Of a stretch of 64,000 bases of DNA, positions 20,170-29,270 are shown one piece after another. This stretch comes from Anaerocolumna sp. AGMB13025. Lineage in GTDB: Bacteria > Bacillota > Clostridia > Lachnospirales > Lachnospiraceae. Location: NCBI RefSeq assembly GCF_029689925.1, contig NZ_CP121445.1:2101001-2165000 (forward strand), given 5' to 3'. A program made the translations under genes and the position numbers. The notes beneath the pieces are model-generated. The model ran no database searches. It was not told the DNA's origin and saw only the letters and a list, made by a program, of their open reading frames with translations. Each line of letters starts with the position of its first letter. Position 1 is the first letter of the stretch.

Positions 20170-22053
20170 ATGGAAAAATTTATCGGTAAACCGGCGGCGT
20201 TTGATCACCTTGAGATAACGGAAGGGTTTTGGAAAGAAAAACAGGAGCTATTCAAACGGGTAACAATCAATGCGGTATACGACCGCTTTGAAGAAACCGG
20301 TCGGTTTGAAGCCTTGAAATTTAACTGGAAAGAAGGTATGCCTGGCAAACCACATATTTTTTGGGAGTCGGATGTTACCAAATGGATTGAGGGTGCTGCT
20401 TATTTTCTGCAGAAAGAAAGGAATCCCGATTTAGAAGCCAGGGTGGATGAACTGGTGGAACGAATGGTAAATACCCAGGAGGAAAACGGATACTTAAATG
20501 CTTACTTTACAGTAGTAGAACCGGAGGCTCGTTTTACAAGAAGGACCGATCATGAACTCTATTGTGCGGGTCATCTGGTTGAAGGAGCAATTGCATATGC
20601 GAAAGCAACCGGAAAGACCGAACTGCTGGGTGTGGCCATGAAATACATTGACCTGATAGATAACGTGTTCCGTATTGACCATTCAGCAAAATTTGATACA
20701 CCGGGCCATGAAGAAATTGAGCTTGCCTTAATGAAACTATATGATTATACCAAAGAAGAACGATATAAACTGCTGGCAGAGTATTTTATCAATACCAGAG
20801 GGACCAGCGACAGGGACGAAACGTATAGTTTTACCGACCAGGCACATATGCAGTCCCACCTTCCGGTAAGAAAACAAGTTACCGCGGAGGGTCATTCGGT
20901 ACGCGCCTTATATCTTTACAGTGGTATGGCTGATTTAGCCCTAATCAATAAAGATACAGAACTCTATAAGGTTTGCAGGGAACTCTTTTTTAACATTGTA
21001 AATAAGCGAATGTATATTACCGGAGGAATCGGTTCAACAAACCGAGGGGAATCCTTTACCTTTGATTATGATTTACCGGATTATACTGCTTATAATGAGA
21101 CCTGTGCCTCTATTGCACTTGCCATGTTCTGCAGACGTATGTGGTTAATTGAGCCAAACAATATGTATGCGGATTGTGCGGAAAGAGCCTTATATAATAC
21201 CGTACTGAGCGGAGTTTCCCTCTCCGGGGACAGTTTCTTTTATGAGAATCCCCTGGCAATCGACCCTGAGCGCAATAAATTTAACGATTCAAGACCCCAG
21301 GGACTAATGGAACACCTGCCGATTATGGAGCGCGTTAAAGTATTTGAATGTTCCTGCTGCCCGCCAAACCTCCTTCGGGTGGTAGGCTCCATTGCAGATT
21401 ATATGTATTCTACGGCAGAGGATGTAATCTATGCCCATTGCTTTATGGATGCCGCCGGTACGGTAGAACTTCAGGATAAACAACTCATTCGTCTTGTTCA
21501 GAAAACAAAATATCCCTATGAGGGGCAAATCGAAATTACAACACTGACAGGTGGAAATTATACCCTGGCATTAAGAATTCCTGCCTGGGCTCAGAAAGCA
21601 GACATAACCGTTAATGGCGAAGAAGCATCTGCTCCGGTGAAAGACGGTTATGCATATTGTAATCGTACCTGGAAATCAGGAGATACGTTAAGTCTTAACT
21701 TAGAAATGGAGATTAAGATTCTGGAAGCGAGTCCAAAAGTAATACATCTGTGCGGCCGTGCCGCTGTAACCAGAGGTCCTTTGGTTTATTGCGCCGAAGG
21801 TGTGGATAATAAGTTTGAACTCAGGGATGCCCGTATATCCAGGAACGCAGAATATGCGGTCCTAAAGGATACAATCTGTAATACAGAGATTCCGATGATT
21901 ACTACCTCTGCGACTGTTCGGGAGGTATCAGATCAGCTTTATACAGATAAAAAAGCAGTAAAACAGAGTATTCCTTTCAAATTAATTCCCTATTTTGCAA
22001 GGGCAAACCGTGGAAAAACCGAGCTGAATACCTGGTTTTTATTAGAGGATTAA
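20170..22053 (+). CDS. GH127-family glycosidase (beta-L-arabinofuranosidase-like, formerly DUF1680)
   Basis: 627 residues; ATG 20170 follows AGGAGG. It has no signal peptide, so it acts in the cytoplasm on imported oligosaccharide. The family's zinc-cysteine cluster is visible as FECSCCPPNLLR near residue 390, and YNETCASIALAMF and MYITGGIGSTN are strong GH127 core motifs. The (alpha/alpha)6 barrel is followed by beta-sandwich domains. GH127 enzymes release L-arabinofuranose from plant hydroxyproline-rich glycoproteins or arabinans, so the six-gene operon is probably for plant arabino-oligosaccharide use. The specific linkage is inferred. Confidence 0.88.
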   Translation: MEKFIGKPAAFDHLEITEGFWKEKQELFKRVTINAVYDRFEETGRFEALKFNWKEGMPGKPHIFWESDVTKWIEGAAYFLQKERNPDLEARVDELVERMVNTQEENGYLNAYFTVVEPEARFTRRTDHELYCAGHLVEGAIAYAKATGKTELLGVAMKYIDLIDNVFRIDHSAKFDTPGHEEIELALMKLYDYTKEERYKLLAEYFINTRGTSDRDETYSFTDQAHMQSHLPVRKQVTAEGHSVRALYLYSGMADLALINKDTELYKVCRELFFNIVNKRMYITGGIGSTNRGESFTFDYDLPDYTAYNETCASIALAMFCRRMWLIEPNNMYADCAERALYNTVLSGVSLSGDSFFYENPLAIDPERNKFNDSRPQGLMEHLPIMERVKVFECSCCPPNLLRVVGSIADYMYSTAEDVIYAHCFMDAAGTVELQDKQLIRLVQKTKYPYEGQIEITTLTGGNYTLALRIPAWAQKADITVNGEEASAPVKDGYAYCNRTWKSGDTLSLNLEMEIKILEASPKVIHLCGRAAVTRGPLVYCAEGVDNKFELRDARISRNAEYAVLKDTICNTEIPMITTSATVREVSDQLYTDKKAVKQSIPFKLIPYFARANRGKTELNTWFLLED

Positions 22054-22188
22054 TATTAGGGAGATGAAAATGGAAGGTTTTGTAATTGTCATAAAAAACT
22101 GACAGGAATCTGCTGATTAACGAAAGGATAGAAGACGGATTAAGTAATCCGAAGCAATTATATAATTAAATTATATTACTAATAACGG

Positions 22189-22220
22189 AACCTGATTTAC
22201 TTTATAGTTTATCAGGTTTT
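22189..22220 (+). terminator. Terminator of the sugar-uptake operon
   Basis: AACCTGAT (22189-22196) pairs with ATCAGGTT (22211-22218), followed by TT-G-TT. The loop is long (14 nt), so confidence is moderate. Confidence 0.6.
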
Positions 22221-22334
22221 GTTGTCATTAAACTTCTACTTATAACATAAAATCAAATGGACAACTTTAACCGAATCTGTCTGGTATAAAATTATTTCCA
22301 TTTACGAATTAAATAATATAAGGGGGTAAACGTC

Positions 22335-23675
22335 ATGAAAAAATTATTACTCATGTTTTTAACAGCAATTTTTGTAATCTTTACAATCAATGCAGCAAAC
22401 TCCGCAAGTGCAGCAGATATACCGGTATCTGCAATCTACAGCGGAGGTCCGTCCTACTTAGTCAGCAGTACGCAAAATGATTTGAAAGCATCTGGGTTTA
22501 ACACTCTGATTCAGTGGTCACTTCACATTGATACCAATGGTAATCTCAAAATGAATGACGAAACGGTTTGTACCGGCGGAGCATATACAGGGCAGTCTGC
22601 CTGGTCGAATCAATGGTTATCATATAAGAGTGGCACTACATCCATAAACCGTCTGGAAATCAGCGTGGGAGCAGGTGGGACAACGGATTTTGCTAGTATA
22701 AAAGCGCTATGTTCAAAGGGTATTCCGGGATCGGATACCAATCTATATAAAAATATGCTGGCACTTAAGAGTGCTACGGGTGCCGATGCCATAAATCTGG
22801 ATACAGAAGACACATATGACAGTGTCTCCACCATAAATTTCTGCAAAATGTGTCTTAATATGGGCTACTCCTATATTACCTTATGCCCGTATACCAATAC
22901 GACATATTGGAAAGCAGTTAAGTCGGGACTGGATTCCTTTAAACCCGGTGCCGTTGACCGGATCTATCTACAGTGTTATGACGGAGGTGCAGGAAATAAT
23001 CCGGGAACCTGGGCAACTAATTTAGGAATGTCTGTGATACCGGGCTTATGGTGTACCAATACAGGAAAACCATCCTACGGTAAAACTCCGGCACAAGTAC
23101 AGTCCCAGTTAGCTAGCTGGAATAATTCTTATGGTATTGCAGGCGGGTTTATCTGGCTTTATGATGATATCCGGAATAATGGCTTAAGTACGGCAAGTTA
23201 TGCGTCAGCCATTCAGAATGCCTTTGGACCGGCAACACCTACACCTACTCCGATTCCTGGTAATTATGCTTTGAATAAAACCGCAACGGCAAATCAATAT
23301 GTAACCGGAGAGACACCACAAAAAGCAGTGGATGGAACCGTTACTGGCAATTCCAAATGGTGTTCCACGTCTAACATTGGGACACAGTGGCTTATAGTCG
23401 ACTTAGGTTCAGCCTGTACAATCAAACGATGGATTGTAAAACATGCAGGAGAAGGGGGAGAAACCACTGGTTTTAATACGAGGGATTTTAAACTGCAAAA
23501 GAGTACGGATGGAAACAGCTGGACAGATGTGGATGCGGTTACCGGTAATACAGCTAACATAACGGATCGTACTGTTACGGCTTTTACAGCGAGATATGTA
23601 AGACTTTACATTACAAATCCCCAAACTTCCACCAGTAACATAGCGGCAAGGATTTACGAGTTTGAGTTATACTAA
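22335..23675 (+). CDS. Secreted GH18-like TIM-barrel protein with C-terminal CBM32 (F5/8 type C) domain
   Basis: 446 residues; GGGGG precedes ATG 22335. The signal peptide is residues 1 to about 27 (lysines, hydrophobic core, NSASA cleavage region). Residues about 30-300 resemble a glycoside hydrolase family 18-like barrel; AINLDTEDTYD sits where chitinases have DxxDxDxE, so the acid motif is altered and activity is uncertain. A short Thr-Pro linker (TPTPTPIPG) leads to residues about 315-446, a discoidin-type module (ALNKTATANQ, AVDGTVTGNSKWCS, ARYVRLYIT). It is probably an extracellular carbohydrate-binding or hydrolysing protein. Its own promoter region lies after the operon terminator. 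Confidence 0.75.
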   Translation: MKKLLLMFLTAIFVIFTINAANSASAADIPVSAIYSGGPSYLVSSTQNDLKASGFNTLIQWSLHIDTNGNLKMNDETVCTGGAYTGQSAWSNQWLSYKSGTTSINRLEISVGAGGTTDFASIKALCSKGIPGSDTNLYKNMLALKSATGADAINLDTEDTYDSVSTINFCKMCLNMGYSYITLCPYTNTTYWKAVKSGLDSFKPGAVDRIYLQCYDGGAGNNPGTWATNLGMSVIPGLWCTNTGKPSYGKTPAQVQSQLASWNNSYGIAGGFIWLYDDIRNNGLSTASYASAIQNAFGPATPTPTPIPGNYALNKTATANQYVTGETPQKAVDGTVTGNSKWCSTSNIGTQWLIVDLGSACTIKRWIVKHAGEGGETTGFNTRDFKLQKSTDGNSWTDVDAVTGNTANITDRTVTAFTARYVRLYITNPQTSTSNIAARIYEFELY

Positions 23676-23707
23676 ATTTGAGTAATTTATTTATTTATAT
23701 ATAAAAT

Positions 23708-23761
23708 TCCTCCTATGCTTTTTGAGTGGTTGACGAAGCTGCAAACAGAAACATAGGAGGA
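23708..23761. terminator. Bidirectional stem between convergent genes
   Basis: TCCTCCTATG (23708-23717) pairs perfectly with CATAGGAGGA (23752-23761) across a 34-nt loop, between the secreted protein gene and the converging aminotransferase gene. Confidence 0.55.
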
Positions 23762-23769
23762 TATTTATT

Positions 23770-24882
23770 TTAAAGCAACTCTGCCAAAAAATCCAAAACG
23801 GATCTCAATTCGGTTAAGAAAATCTTATTCTGTTCTGTCGTCCCGACAGTGACCCGAAGGTGATAATTGTATCCCCATCCATTGCAGGGCCTGACAAGGA
23901 TACCACGATATAATAGCTGCTCGCTGACCTTTGCCGCAGGATATGGTGTGCCAAAGAAAATAAAATTTCCGCTGGATCTGATAGGGCTAAGGTCCATAGC
24001 TTGCAGTTCAGTATATAACAGATCCCGGTCATGAATCAAAATATCTCCATACTTTTTGCAGGTCTTAGCTTCGTGTTCAATTAGTGCCACGGCACCGGCA
24101 AGTGCAATGCGGTTGGCATTGAAGGGTTCACTTACGGTATCATACATGGCTATCACTTCCGGATCAGCAATTATATAACCGATTCTTGCACCGGCAAGTC
24201 CATAATACTTTGAAAAGGTTCTTACAATAATTACATTCTTCTTATTCTTAATATATTCTATAAAATCTGGTCGTTCTTCTGCTGCCATAAACTCTGCATA
24301 TGCTTCATCAACTACCATCCAGGTATGTTCTGATAAAGCGTCAACTAAATTCTTAAAGTCTTCTTTGGGTATACACGTACCGGTGGGATTATTAGGATTA
24401 CAGATCCATATCAATTTGGTCTTTGGAGTAATGGCGGCGCTATAATCATCTAGGTTAATGGAATAAGCTTCATCTAAGGATAATTCCACAACCCTTGCTC
24501 CCATTATTTTTGAAATCTCCCGGTATAACCGGTATGATTGCTTTGGTACAATCACTTCATCCCCTTCCTCCAGAAAAGTCTTAGCGATTTCCTCCAATAC
24601 ATTTCCCGCTCCATGACCAAGACTGATGTAATCCGTACCGATACCGAATTTCTCACCCAGAAGTTTTTTCAGTCGTCTATAATTTTTTTCCGGATATATA
24701 TTTATTCTGGAAATTTCGGAATGCATGGCATCCCTGGAAATTTCATAAGGGGCATATGGATTCTCATTCGAACTTAATTTAATTACCCGGGTCAACCCAT
24801 AGTCCTCCATAACCTCCTCCATACTTCTGCCTGCTGCGTAAGCTTCGCAGGCGTATGCTTCTTTTCTGATTCCTTTAATCAT
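23770..24882 (-). CDS. hisC: Histidinol-phosphate aminotransferase family protein
   Basis: 370 residues; GAAGGAG precedes ATG 24882 on the minus strand. It is a class I/II PLP-dependent aminotransferase with KLSSNENPYAP (substrate loop), SLGHGAGNVLEEI, CNPNNPTGT, VVDEAYAEF, and the PLP lysine in RTFSKYYGLAGARIGY. The C-terminal VRPCNGWGYNYHLRVTVGT fits HisC. It would transfer the amino group from glutamate to imidazole acetol phosphate in histidine synthesis. It is not in a his operon, so a related aromatic or other amino acid role is possible. Confidence 0.82.
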   Translation of the reverse strand: MIKGIRKEAYACEAYAAGRSMEEVMEDYGLTRVIKLSSNENPYAPYEISRDAMHSEISRINIYPEKNYRRLKKLLGEKFGIGTDYISLGHGAGNVLEEIAKTFLEEGDEVIVPKQSYRLYREISKIMGARVVELSLDEAYSINLDDYSAAITPKTKLIWICNPNNPTGTCIPKEDFKNLVDALSEHTWMVVDEAYAEFMAAEERPDFIEYIKNKKNVIIVRTFSKYYGLAGARIGYIIADPEVIAMYDTVSEPFNANRIALAGAVALIEHEAKTCKKYGDILIHDRDLLYTELQAMDLSPIRSSGNFIFFGTPYPAAKVSEQLLYRGILVRPCNGWGYNYHLRVTVGTTEQNKIFLTELRSVLDFLAELL

Positions 24883-25187
24883 CCTGTTACTCCTTCCTCA
24901 AAAATACTTTGCAGGCCTGTTTTACTATTTTAATCAAGCAGGATTAAAAATAGTTAATGACGGCTTGATACTGCTTTAAAGGGTGTTTTATTATTATATT
25001 AACAGTCAGGTAAAAAGTTGTAAGCTCAGGGCTGTGAGGCAAAAGAGATCCCAAAGAGGTTAATAATTTTAGTAAGAGTTGGTAGATTTAAAAGGTAGCT
25101 ATTCATGAGATTTATGATATAATAAAATATATATTTTTTATTATACTTTGTACAATCTGCTGACTAGATATATAAGGGATGAATGAT
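24883..25187. other. 305-bp intergenic gap between divergent genes
   Basis: AT-rich DNA between the divergently transcribed aminotransferase and a small membrane-anchored protein. It must hold promoters for both, but I see no clear -35/-10 pair, riboswitch, repeat or small gene that I can support. Confidence 0.5.
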
Positions 25188-25640
25188 ATGACATATAGAA
25201 AAAGAGTATTATTAATTCTTGTTGCTGTAATTATGATTATCATAGTTACAGTTTATTACAAGCCTGTTAAAATAAGCAGTCTTGTGGACAATAAAGGAGA
25301 AACATCTTTACAAATTGTCTATTTGAAAGGATCAGAAACTCCTGTTAATATGGAGATGAAATTCAAAAATTATAATATCAGCAGCAGTTCAGAAGATTAT
25401 AAATCCATTTACAACCTGCTTGAAAACTATTATTGTCATTTGACTATTGATACTTTTACGAAAGATACCTTTGTTGGCAGTTTTGACGATACGATTGTTA
25501 TAAAAGGTCACAAACATGAAATCCAGTTAACCGATACCCCAAAAATAATAATAGACGGGACACCTTATAGAGTAGGGTATATAGGAAAAGGAAAAAGTGA
25601 GTCCCTTATCCGGGAAATGTTATCAATTTTAATTGACTAA
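25188..25640 (+). CDS. Small membrane-anchored protein of unknown function
   Basis: About 150 residues. ATG 25188 is preferred because AAGGG (25174-25178) is 9 bp upstream; the ATG at 25179 touches the same site. One N-terminal membrane segment (RVLLILVAVIMIIIVTVYY) suggests an extracytoplasmic beta-rich domain with DDTIVIKGHKHEIQ. No cysteine motif or enzyme signature is visible. Function is unknown. It precedes a uridine kinase gene by about 150 bp. Confidence 0.65.
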   Translation: MTYRKRVLLILVAVIMIIIVTVYYKPVKISSLVDNKGETSLQIVYLKGSETPVNMEMKFKNYNISSSSEDYKSIYNLLENYYCHLTIDTFTKDTFVGSFDDTIVIKGHKHEIQLTDTPKIIIDGTPYRVGYIGKGKSESLIREMLSILID

Positions 25641-25787
25641 AACCAAACTGATGCAATCTCAGATGATCCAGCTTTTATACCGTCTGTATTTGACAGTGTG
25701 GGGAGGTAATCGGAGTATAGTTTTTTAATGGTATAAAGTAATAAGAATATGTAACTGCACAAGATTACAAATATTTTGGAGGAATAC

Positions 25788-26408
25788 ATGAAGAACATAG
25801 TGGTTATTGGGGTCGCAGGTGGGTCAGCTTCAGGAAAGACAACCGTTGTCAATCGATTAAAGGAAATTTGTGAGGATAGGGTTGAATTAATCAGCCACGA
25901 TTACTATTATAAACCCTTTACAGAACTGTCCCCCTTAGAGAGAACAAAAATAAATTATGACCATCCTGATGCTTTTGATACTGAGCTATTGATTGAGGAT
26001 ATTAAAAAATTGAAAAAAGCAATCCCCATTGACAGACCGGTATATTCCTATATTGAAAATACACGTTTAGCGGAGACCGTAAGGGTAAATCCGGCGAAAG
26101 TAATAATTATCGATGGCTTTATGATATTTGAAAATAAAGAACTCAGAGACCTTATGGATATAAAAGTATTCGTTGATACCGATGCGGATGAGAGACTGAT
26201 CAGACGAATCATCCGGGATGTTAATGAACGGGGAAGAAGTTTGGAGTCTGTTATAGCGCAATATACCAATACAGTAAAACCTATGCACGAACTGTATGTG
26301 GAACCATATAAGAATTATGCTGATATCATTATACCTCGGGGCGGTCTAAATGACATTGCAGTTGATATGTTAGCCCATCGCATTGAAGCTATATCAAAGG
26401 AAGGATAA
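25788..26408 (+). CDS. udk: Uridine kinase
   Basis: 206 residues; GGAGG lies 6 bp before ATG 25788. It is a P-loop NTPase of the uridine/cytidine kinase family: GVAGGSASGKTT (Lys17), then SHDYYYKP, NYDHPDAFD (nucleoside binding), IIDGFMIFEN (Walker B), and RIIRDVNERGRS lid region. It salvages uridine or cytidine to UMP or CMP in the cytoplasm. Length fits the family. It is transcribed alone, converging on a MATE transporter gene. Confidence 0.9.
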   Translation: MKNIVVIGVAGGSASGKTTVVNRLKEICEDRVELISHDYYYKPFTELSPLERTKINYDHPDAFDTELLIEDIKKLKKAIPIDRPVYSYIENTRLAETVRVNPAKVIIIDGFMIFENKELRDLMDIKVFVDTDADERLIRRIIRDVNERGRSLESVIAQYTNTVKPMHELYVEPYKNYADIIIPRGGLNDIAVDMLAHRIEAISKEG

Positions 26409-26468
26409 ATTTGCGGAAAACTGTTAGGTGGCAATCCCTCTCATAACAGATTCCATCCATGTTTGTAC

Positions 26469-26503
26469 ACCAGTACCCCTCATTAAACATGGGGGATACT
26501 GGT
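26469..26503. terminator. Bulged stem between convergent udk and MATE genes
   Basis: ACCAGTACCCC (26469-26479) pairs with GGGG-GA-TACTGGT within 26491-26503, leaving a 2-nt bulge. No long T-run is present, so termination strength is uncertain. Confidence 0.4.
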
Positions 26504-26514
26504 ACAGGAACTAT

Positions 26515-27900
26515 TTACATATCGGCTGGATCAAATGCCATACGTTCTTTCGGGTTAACCTCCATAATTCCTTTTTTAGAGCCAAACCACAGGAGCAGAC
26601 CCATCAAACAGGCACACAGTTCAGAAGCAGTCATTGACCAGATCACACCGTTTAACTGAAACAAACTGTTTCCAATAATGATGATAGGAATAAGTGCAAT
26701 TCCTCTGGATACTGACATTACCGTAGATTGAAGACCTTTCCCGAACGCTTGAAACATACTGGTTAAAAGCCCCGATATACCTGCAAATAAGGTGGAAAGC
26801 AATAAAGCTGAAAGGATGGTAACACCGACTTTTATCACGGATTCGTCTGAGCTAAACAGTTCAAGGACTTGTGTACGGAACACAAACAAAACAGCAGCAA
26901 TCACAGATATAATAGTAACCAGATAAAATACAGTTGTTTTCAACACTTTATTGAGACGTTCAGTATTGTTGGAGGCATAGGAAAATGCAATCAGCGGAAC
27001 CACACCCATGTATAACCCCATGCCGATAAAATCTGATATTTGACACACACGATTTGCTACACCAAATGCAGCAACAACATTGTCACCATATATGACCGCA
27101 TAATTGTTAAACATCAGACTTGAAACAATCAAAAAGCCAGACAATAAAAGCGCAGATATACCGATCTTAAAGATATTAATAAGAATTTCTCGATTTGGCT
27201 TAAAATGTTTTATACGAACGCTTTGAGCTGCACTTTTTTTCTCCAGATAGTAAATATAGTAAGCAACGGCACAGACATTACCTATTACAGTGGCAACCGA
27301 AGCACCCATAACATTCATGTGAAAGAGAAAAATAAATACTGGGTCAAGAACGATATTCACAAGAACGCTGATAATCATTCCAATCATAGATTCGGTGGAT
27401 GCACCTTCGCTCCTAACCATTTGGGCGAGCGTAAAATTGGCCACTACAAACGGACTTCCGATTGTATAGGCAATAATATAAGAACGAGTATGAAATAGCG
27501 TTTCTCCCGTAGCCCCCAACAGTTTTAAGATAGGGGATAAGAAGGGAAGACAAAGCAGCATAAACAAAAAACCGGAAATCAATGATAGATACAAGGTTAC
27601 AGACGAAGCTTTTTTCACATAATCTAATTTTTTTTCTCCTAATAATCTTGAAATATATGTGCTGCCGCCGGTACCAAATAATTCTCCAAGTGCCATGAGA
27701 ATAGTTGTAAACGGCAAAGCAAGGGTGATTGATGCTAACATGGGTGTGCTGTTCAGCCTCCCAATAAAATATGCATCCGTAATATTGTAAATCATATTGA
27801 CAACCATACCTAAAATCATAGGAATAGCCATATGTGCGATAGCTTTTGGCACAGGTGCTTTTTCAAGATAGTACATTGCGTCTTTTTTTTCGTTTTCCAT
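26515..27900 (-). CDS. MATE-family multidrug efflux transporter
   Basis: About 461 residues; ATG 27900 has GGAGGT 7 bp upstream, so a longer start at 27915 is unlikely. Twelve hydrophobic segments in two MATE halves, with MAIPMILGMVVNMIYNITDAYFIG and GTGGSTYISRLLGEKK typical of the MepA/NorM group. It would export cationic drugs using an ion gradient. It is 123 bp downstream of a MarR gene on the same strand. TAGGTAGAA-type motifs before it (about 27931 and 27993 on the minus strand) resemble the motifs before the MarR gene, suggesting shared repression. Confidence 0.88.
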   Translation of the reverse strand: MENEKKDAMYYLEKAPVPKAIAHMAIPMILGMVVNMIYNITDAYFIGRLNSTPMLASITLALPFTTILMALGELFGTGGSTYISRLLGEKKLDYVKKASSVTLYLSLISGFLFMLLCLPFLSPILKLLGATGETLFHTRSYIIAYTIGSPFVVANFTLAQMVRSEGASTESMIGMIISVLVNIVLDPVFIFLFHMNVMGASVATVIGNVCAVAYYIYYLEKKSAAQSVRIKHFKPNREILINIFKIGISALLLSGFLIVSSLMFNNYAVIYGDNVVAAFGVANRVCQISDFIGMGLYMGVVPLIAFSYASNNTERLNKVLKTTVFYLVTIISVIAAVLFVFRTQVLELFSSDESVIKVGVTILSALLLSTLFAGISGLLTSMFQAFGKGLQSTVMSVSRGIALIPIIIIGNSLFQLNGVIWSMTASELCACLMGLLLWFGSKKGIMEVNPKERMAFDPADM

Positions 27901-28023
27901 GTGGAACACCTCCATAAAATATAAGTTGATTTCTACCTATTTTCCTTCTGTTATTTTATTTTATAGAATTAGGTCAGAACAATTAAGTATAATTCTACCT
28001 ATTTCTATAAAATAAAGAAATGT

Positions 28024-28476
28024 TTATATGTGCGAATTTACTCCTAAATTTTCATATGTCCGTTTTAGAAAATCCAAATAAATAGATTTTTCTTCCTCGG
28101 AAAATCCAGATAGCAATTCATCGGTTATTTCATTAAGAATACCAGACATTTCAGTTAAAAGTTTTTGGGACTTTTCAGTAAGTTCAATTAATATCGTCCT
28201 GCCATCTTCATTACCTGAGCGGCGTATAATAAATCCATTTCTCTCAAGGCTGTTGAGTAAGCTTGTCACGGATGGACCAGAGATTTGCATGGCTTTGCTT
28301 AGATATCTGCGGTTGATTTCTTGTTCAGATTTAAGCGCTCCATCAATGTGACCCAAAAGACGTACTTGAGGCTCGGTAATATCGTATGCCGCCAATCGTT
28401 GGTCATTTTTATAGCGTAACACATGAGCAATGTTCTTAATATAAAAATCGTGAGGTGGGAGACGATGGGGATCCAT
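28024..28476 (-). CDS. MarR-family transcriptional regulator
   Basis: About 150 residues; ATG 28476 has AAGGAG 8 bp upstream, while GTG 28485 overlaps that site. The winged helix covers residues about 30-120: ITEPQVRLLGHI, QISGPSVTSLLNSLERNGFIIRR (recognition helix), and the wing GNEDGRTILIELTEK. Such proteins bind palindromes as dimers and are released by small aromatic or drug-like ligands. A MATE efflux gene follows on the same strand, the usual MarR arrangement. Autoregulation is indicated by a palindrome in the spacer of its promoter. Confidence 0.9.
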   Translation of the reverse strand: MDPHRLPPHDFYIKNIAHVLRYKNDQRLAAYDITEPQVRLLGHIDGALKSEQEINRRYLSKAMQISGPSVTSLLNSLERNGFIIRRSGNEDGRTILIELTEKSQKLLTEMSGILNEITDELLSGFSEEEKSIYLDFLKRTYENLGVNSHI

Positions 28477-28516
28477 GCTATTCACTCCTTTCAGGATAGG
28501 TAGATTTCTATTTATT

Positions 28517-28545
28517 ATTATATAAGTAGACTTCTACTTTGTCAA
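28517..28545 (-). promoter_or_regulatory. MarR promoter with operator palindrome in the spacer
   Basis: On the minus strand TTGACA (28545-28540), 17 nt, then TATAAT (28522-28517), a perfect housekeeping promoter. The spacer contains the 16-bp palindrome AAGTAGA-CT-TCTACTT (28524-28539), so a bound dimer would block RNA polymerase directly. Confidence 0.8.
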
Positions 28546-28662
28546 TACAAAGAATAACTAAAGTAAGAAGAAAAATTCATAGAGATTTGGAATTTAGTAT
28601 GAATTATAAATTCAGGGGAATTTACCCGCTTTGTATAATAATATATAAAAAAAATTCAGTAA

Positions 28663-29270
28663 CAATGGAATCTTAACACAAAAAGTGATTCTTCATATTA
28701 TATAAAGAACCAAGTTATTTTAGGATTTTATGTTATATGAAGAATCGAGTTATTTTGGGACTTTATAATGCAGGAAAACTATAGAATTACTGATTATTAC
28801 ATATCAGTAAGTTATTGTTATTAGAGTTTTCACTTGCGGTGAAGGAGGAATTGATATAAGCGATATTGCTCTACAAATAGAACGCACCACTGCAGGTTCT
28901 GTAGCAGTAGGAGCAAATGTAATTTTTGATTCCATTATTTATTCAACAGGAAATATAAGTTACAATAATAGTACAGGCATAATAACCTTTAATGAAGCTG
29001 GAAGATATGTGATAAATTGGTGGGTGGCTACCCAGACATCGTTGTCTGTCAACGGTACAGTGTTTGCATTAAGCACTTCCCAAGGCGATCTTCTAGAAGG
29101 AGTTTCACCAATAAAGACAGGAGAGGTGGTAGGTTTTGGTATTATTGAAGTCGTCAGTACACCAGTGACAGTCTCATTAATAAACAGTAGTACGGATGCG
29201 GTTATTTATTCCTCAATTGTTCCACTGAAAGCAACCTTAGTAGTTGTAGAAGATGATAGTTCAACAGGGG
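28663..29270 (+). repeat. Duplicated leader plus N-terminal domain, copy A
   Basis: From CAATGGAATCTTAACAC (28663) through the sigma-K-like promoter, leader and N-terminal domain, this block is strongly similar to 32202-32773 before and inside collagen gene 3. Copy A carries an extra tandem unit (about 28706 and 28741) and a perfect 12-bp inverted repeat (28687-28698 with 28735-28746). Confidence 0.8.
28676..28702 (+). promoter_or_regulatory. Sigma-K-like promoter of collagen-like gene 2
   Basis: AC at 28676-28677, 16 nt, then CATATTATA at 28694-28702. It has the same pattern and spacing as the elements before collagen genes 1 and 3. Confidence 0.6.
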
